From the NCBI GenBank assembly GCA_031264875.1, contig JAISDK010000135.1:1-6974 (forward strand): a DNA stretch of 6,974 nt, in the 5' to 3' direction. The first letter of the stretch is position 1, and the number at the start of each line of letters is the position of its first letter. The DNA is from Prevotellaceae bacterium (GTDB lineage: Bacteria; Bacteroidota; Bacteroidia; Bacteroidales; UBA932). Positions 6,505 to 6,974 of this stretch are shown one piece after another. The position numbers and the translations under genes were made by a program. The notes beneath the pieces were generated by a model, which was not told where the DNA came from, did no database searches, and saw only the letters and a program-made list of their open reading frames with translations.

Positions 6505-6603
6505 TGGTTAATGGTTAATGATTAATGGTTAATGATTAATGGTTAATGATTAATGGTTAATGATTAATGGTTAATGGTTAATGGTTAATGATTAATGGTT
6601 AAT
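6501..6603. repeat. 7-bp minisatellite, TTAATGG/TTAATGA, about 14 copies
   Basis: Fourteen uninterrupted heptamers run from 6501 to 6598, followed by a partial TTAAT. Units are TTAATGG except numbers 3, 5, 7, 9 and 13, which are TTAATGA, so much of the array has a 14-bp higher-order period. It begins within the last codons of ppk1: the Asp codon and TAA stop at 6499-6504 are shared with the repeat, and a degenerate unit lies just before. The unit puts TAA into every frame, so no reading frame crosses it. Length variation by slippage is likely (inference). Confidence 0.95.
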
Positions 6604-6765
6604 AACCTTAGTTCGGGATAAGAAAAGATATAAATCATTACGAATCGGTTAGCTGTTGCCCGTAGAGCATCCATCAATAGAAAAGGTCTTTTTTTCCCTT
6701 ACAACCCCGTAGTGGCATAACCGTCAGATTAAGTGCAAAAAGCCTCTGTCTTCCACCCCGTTTCC
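6604..6765. other. Intergenic stretch without a recognised gene
   Basis: No convincing reading frame or RNA gene is visible. Two related short motifs occur, CCCGTAGAGCAT (6659-6670) and CCCGTAGTGGCAT (6706-6718). They resemble, from memory, dispersed non-coding CCCCGTAGGGG-type repeats in Bacteroidales genomes. A T7 run at 6689-6695 has no strong GC-rich stem before it, so I do not call a ppk1 terminator. No promoter is called. Confidence 0.5.
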
Positions 6766-6974
6766 TAACGAGGGTGAGTATAGCTTCGTTACCGGGTTGT
6801 AACTAGTCTAGTTACCGGGTTGTAACTAGACTAGTTATCGGGCGGTAACTAGACTAGTTATCGGGCGGTAACTAGACTAGTTATCGGGCGGTAACTAGAC
6901 TAGTTATCGGGCGGTAACTAGTCTAGTTATCGGGCGGTACATCGTCGATGTATCGGGCAGTACATCGTCGATGT
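6766..6974. repeat. Array of 15-bp perfect palindromes with constant 8-bp linkers (23-bp period), open at the window end
   Basis: From 6800 the sequence is a strict 23-bp repeat of a 15-bp palindrome plus an 8-bp linker. Palindromes at 6800, 6823, 6846, 6869, 6892 and 6915 are TAACTAG-N-CTAGTTA, with centre T, A, A, A, A, T. Those at 6938 and 6961 are TACATCG-T-CGATGTA; the last lacks its final base because the window ends. Linkers are CCGGGTTG (6792, 6815), TCGGGCGG (6838, 6861, 6884, 6907, 6930) and TCGGGCAG (6953). A leading element, TAACGA (6766-6771) and TCGTTA (6786-6791) around 14 bases, sits before the first linker and looks like an enlarged or founder unit. Neighbouring units can also pair across the linker as 7-bp stems with an 8-nt loop. 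It is not coding. It could be a protein-binding array, a hairpin-forming repeat or a recombination hot spot; nothing in the window decides. Confidence 0.93.

Noticed and set aside
6501..6603. Heptamer array as telomere-like sequence
   Set aside because: It is an AT-rich internal tract next to a bacterial housekeeping gene and has no end structure; simple slippage explains it.
6689..6695. T7 run as ppk1 terminator
   Set aside because: No stable GC-rich stem precedes it, and it lies about 185 bases past the stop, beyond the minisatellite.
6766..6974. CRISPR array
   Set aside because: The period is 23 bp with 15-bp palindromes and constant 8-bp linkers. There are no unique spacers of about 30 bp and no cas genes in the window.
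6766..6974. Integron attC sites or an iteron-type replication origin
   Set aside because: No integrase, cassette genes or replication initiator is visible, and the unit is shorter and more symmetric than attC sites. Iterons cannot be excluded beyond the window edge, but nothing supports them.

Overview
The window looks like a piece of a Bacteroidota chromosome, most likely Bacteroidales. The reasons are AT-rich spacers, A-rich leaders without clear Shine-Dalgarno sequences, promoter-like motifs close to the Bacteroidota -33/-7 pattern, and a lineage-typical mix of zinc-ribbon proteins, an AbiEi-like regulator, a transglutaminase-fold lipoprotein and Ppk1. All genes I accept lie on the + strand. 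The genus cannot be determined from what is visible.

Positions 1-3410 hold a tandem family of paralogues that share an N-terminal zinc ribbon (start MKLCP, two Cys pairs), a variable coiled-coil middle and a conserved C-terminal domain of about 120 residues ending in a TYTVEIW...GVCLGS motif. There are at least four members. The first is only a C-terminal end cut by the window edge (1-252). The second is broken (266-892): its first 45 bases are followed by foreign sequence that includes a GAGACGC-type inverted-repeat element, and then by a second, degenerate zinc-ribbon start. The third (1605-2603) is intact and has a transmembrane helix. The fourth (2616-3410) is intact and has no transmembrane helix. 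An AbiEi-type antitoxin-like gene (973-1554), with no AbiEii toxin beside it, sits between the broken and the intact members.

Six bases after the last paralogue, probably in the same transcription unit, is a lipoprotein with a transglutaminase-like Cys-His-Asp triad (3417-4379). A weak hairpin and a promoter-like motif follow. Then comes polyphosphate kinase ppk1 (4477-6504), whose phosphohistidine and ligand-binding residues are all in place and which looks functionally independent of the upstream cluster.

The last 470 bases carry no convincing gene. A 7-bp minisatellite begins inside the last codons of ppk1. About 160 bases without a recognised feature follow. The window ends inside a 23-bp-period array of perfect 15-bp palindromes separated by nearly constant 8-bp linkers. 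Within this array the palindrome sequence switches completely (TAACTAG-N-CTAGTTA to TACATCG-T-CGATGTA) while symmetry, spacing and linker are kept. This array and the zinc-ribbon paralogue cluster with its transglutaminase partner are the two most interesting parts of the window.
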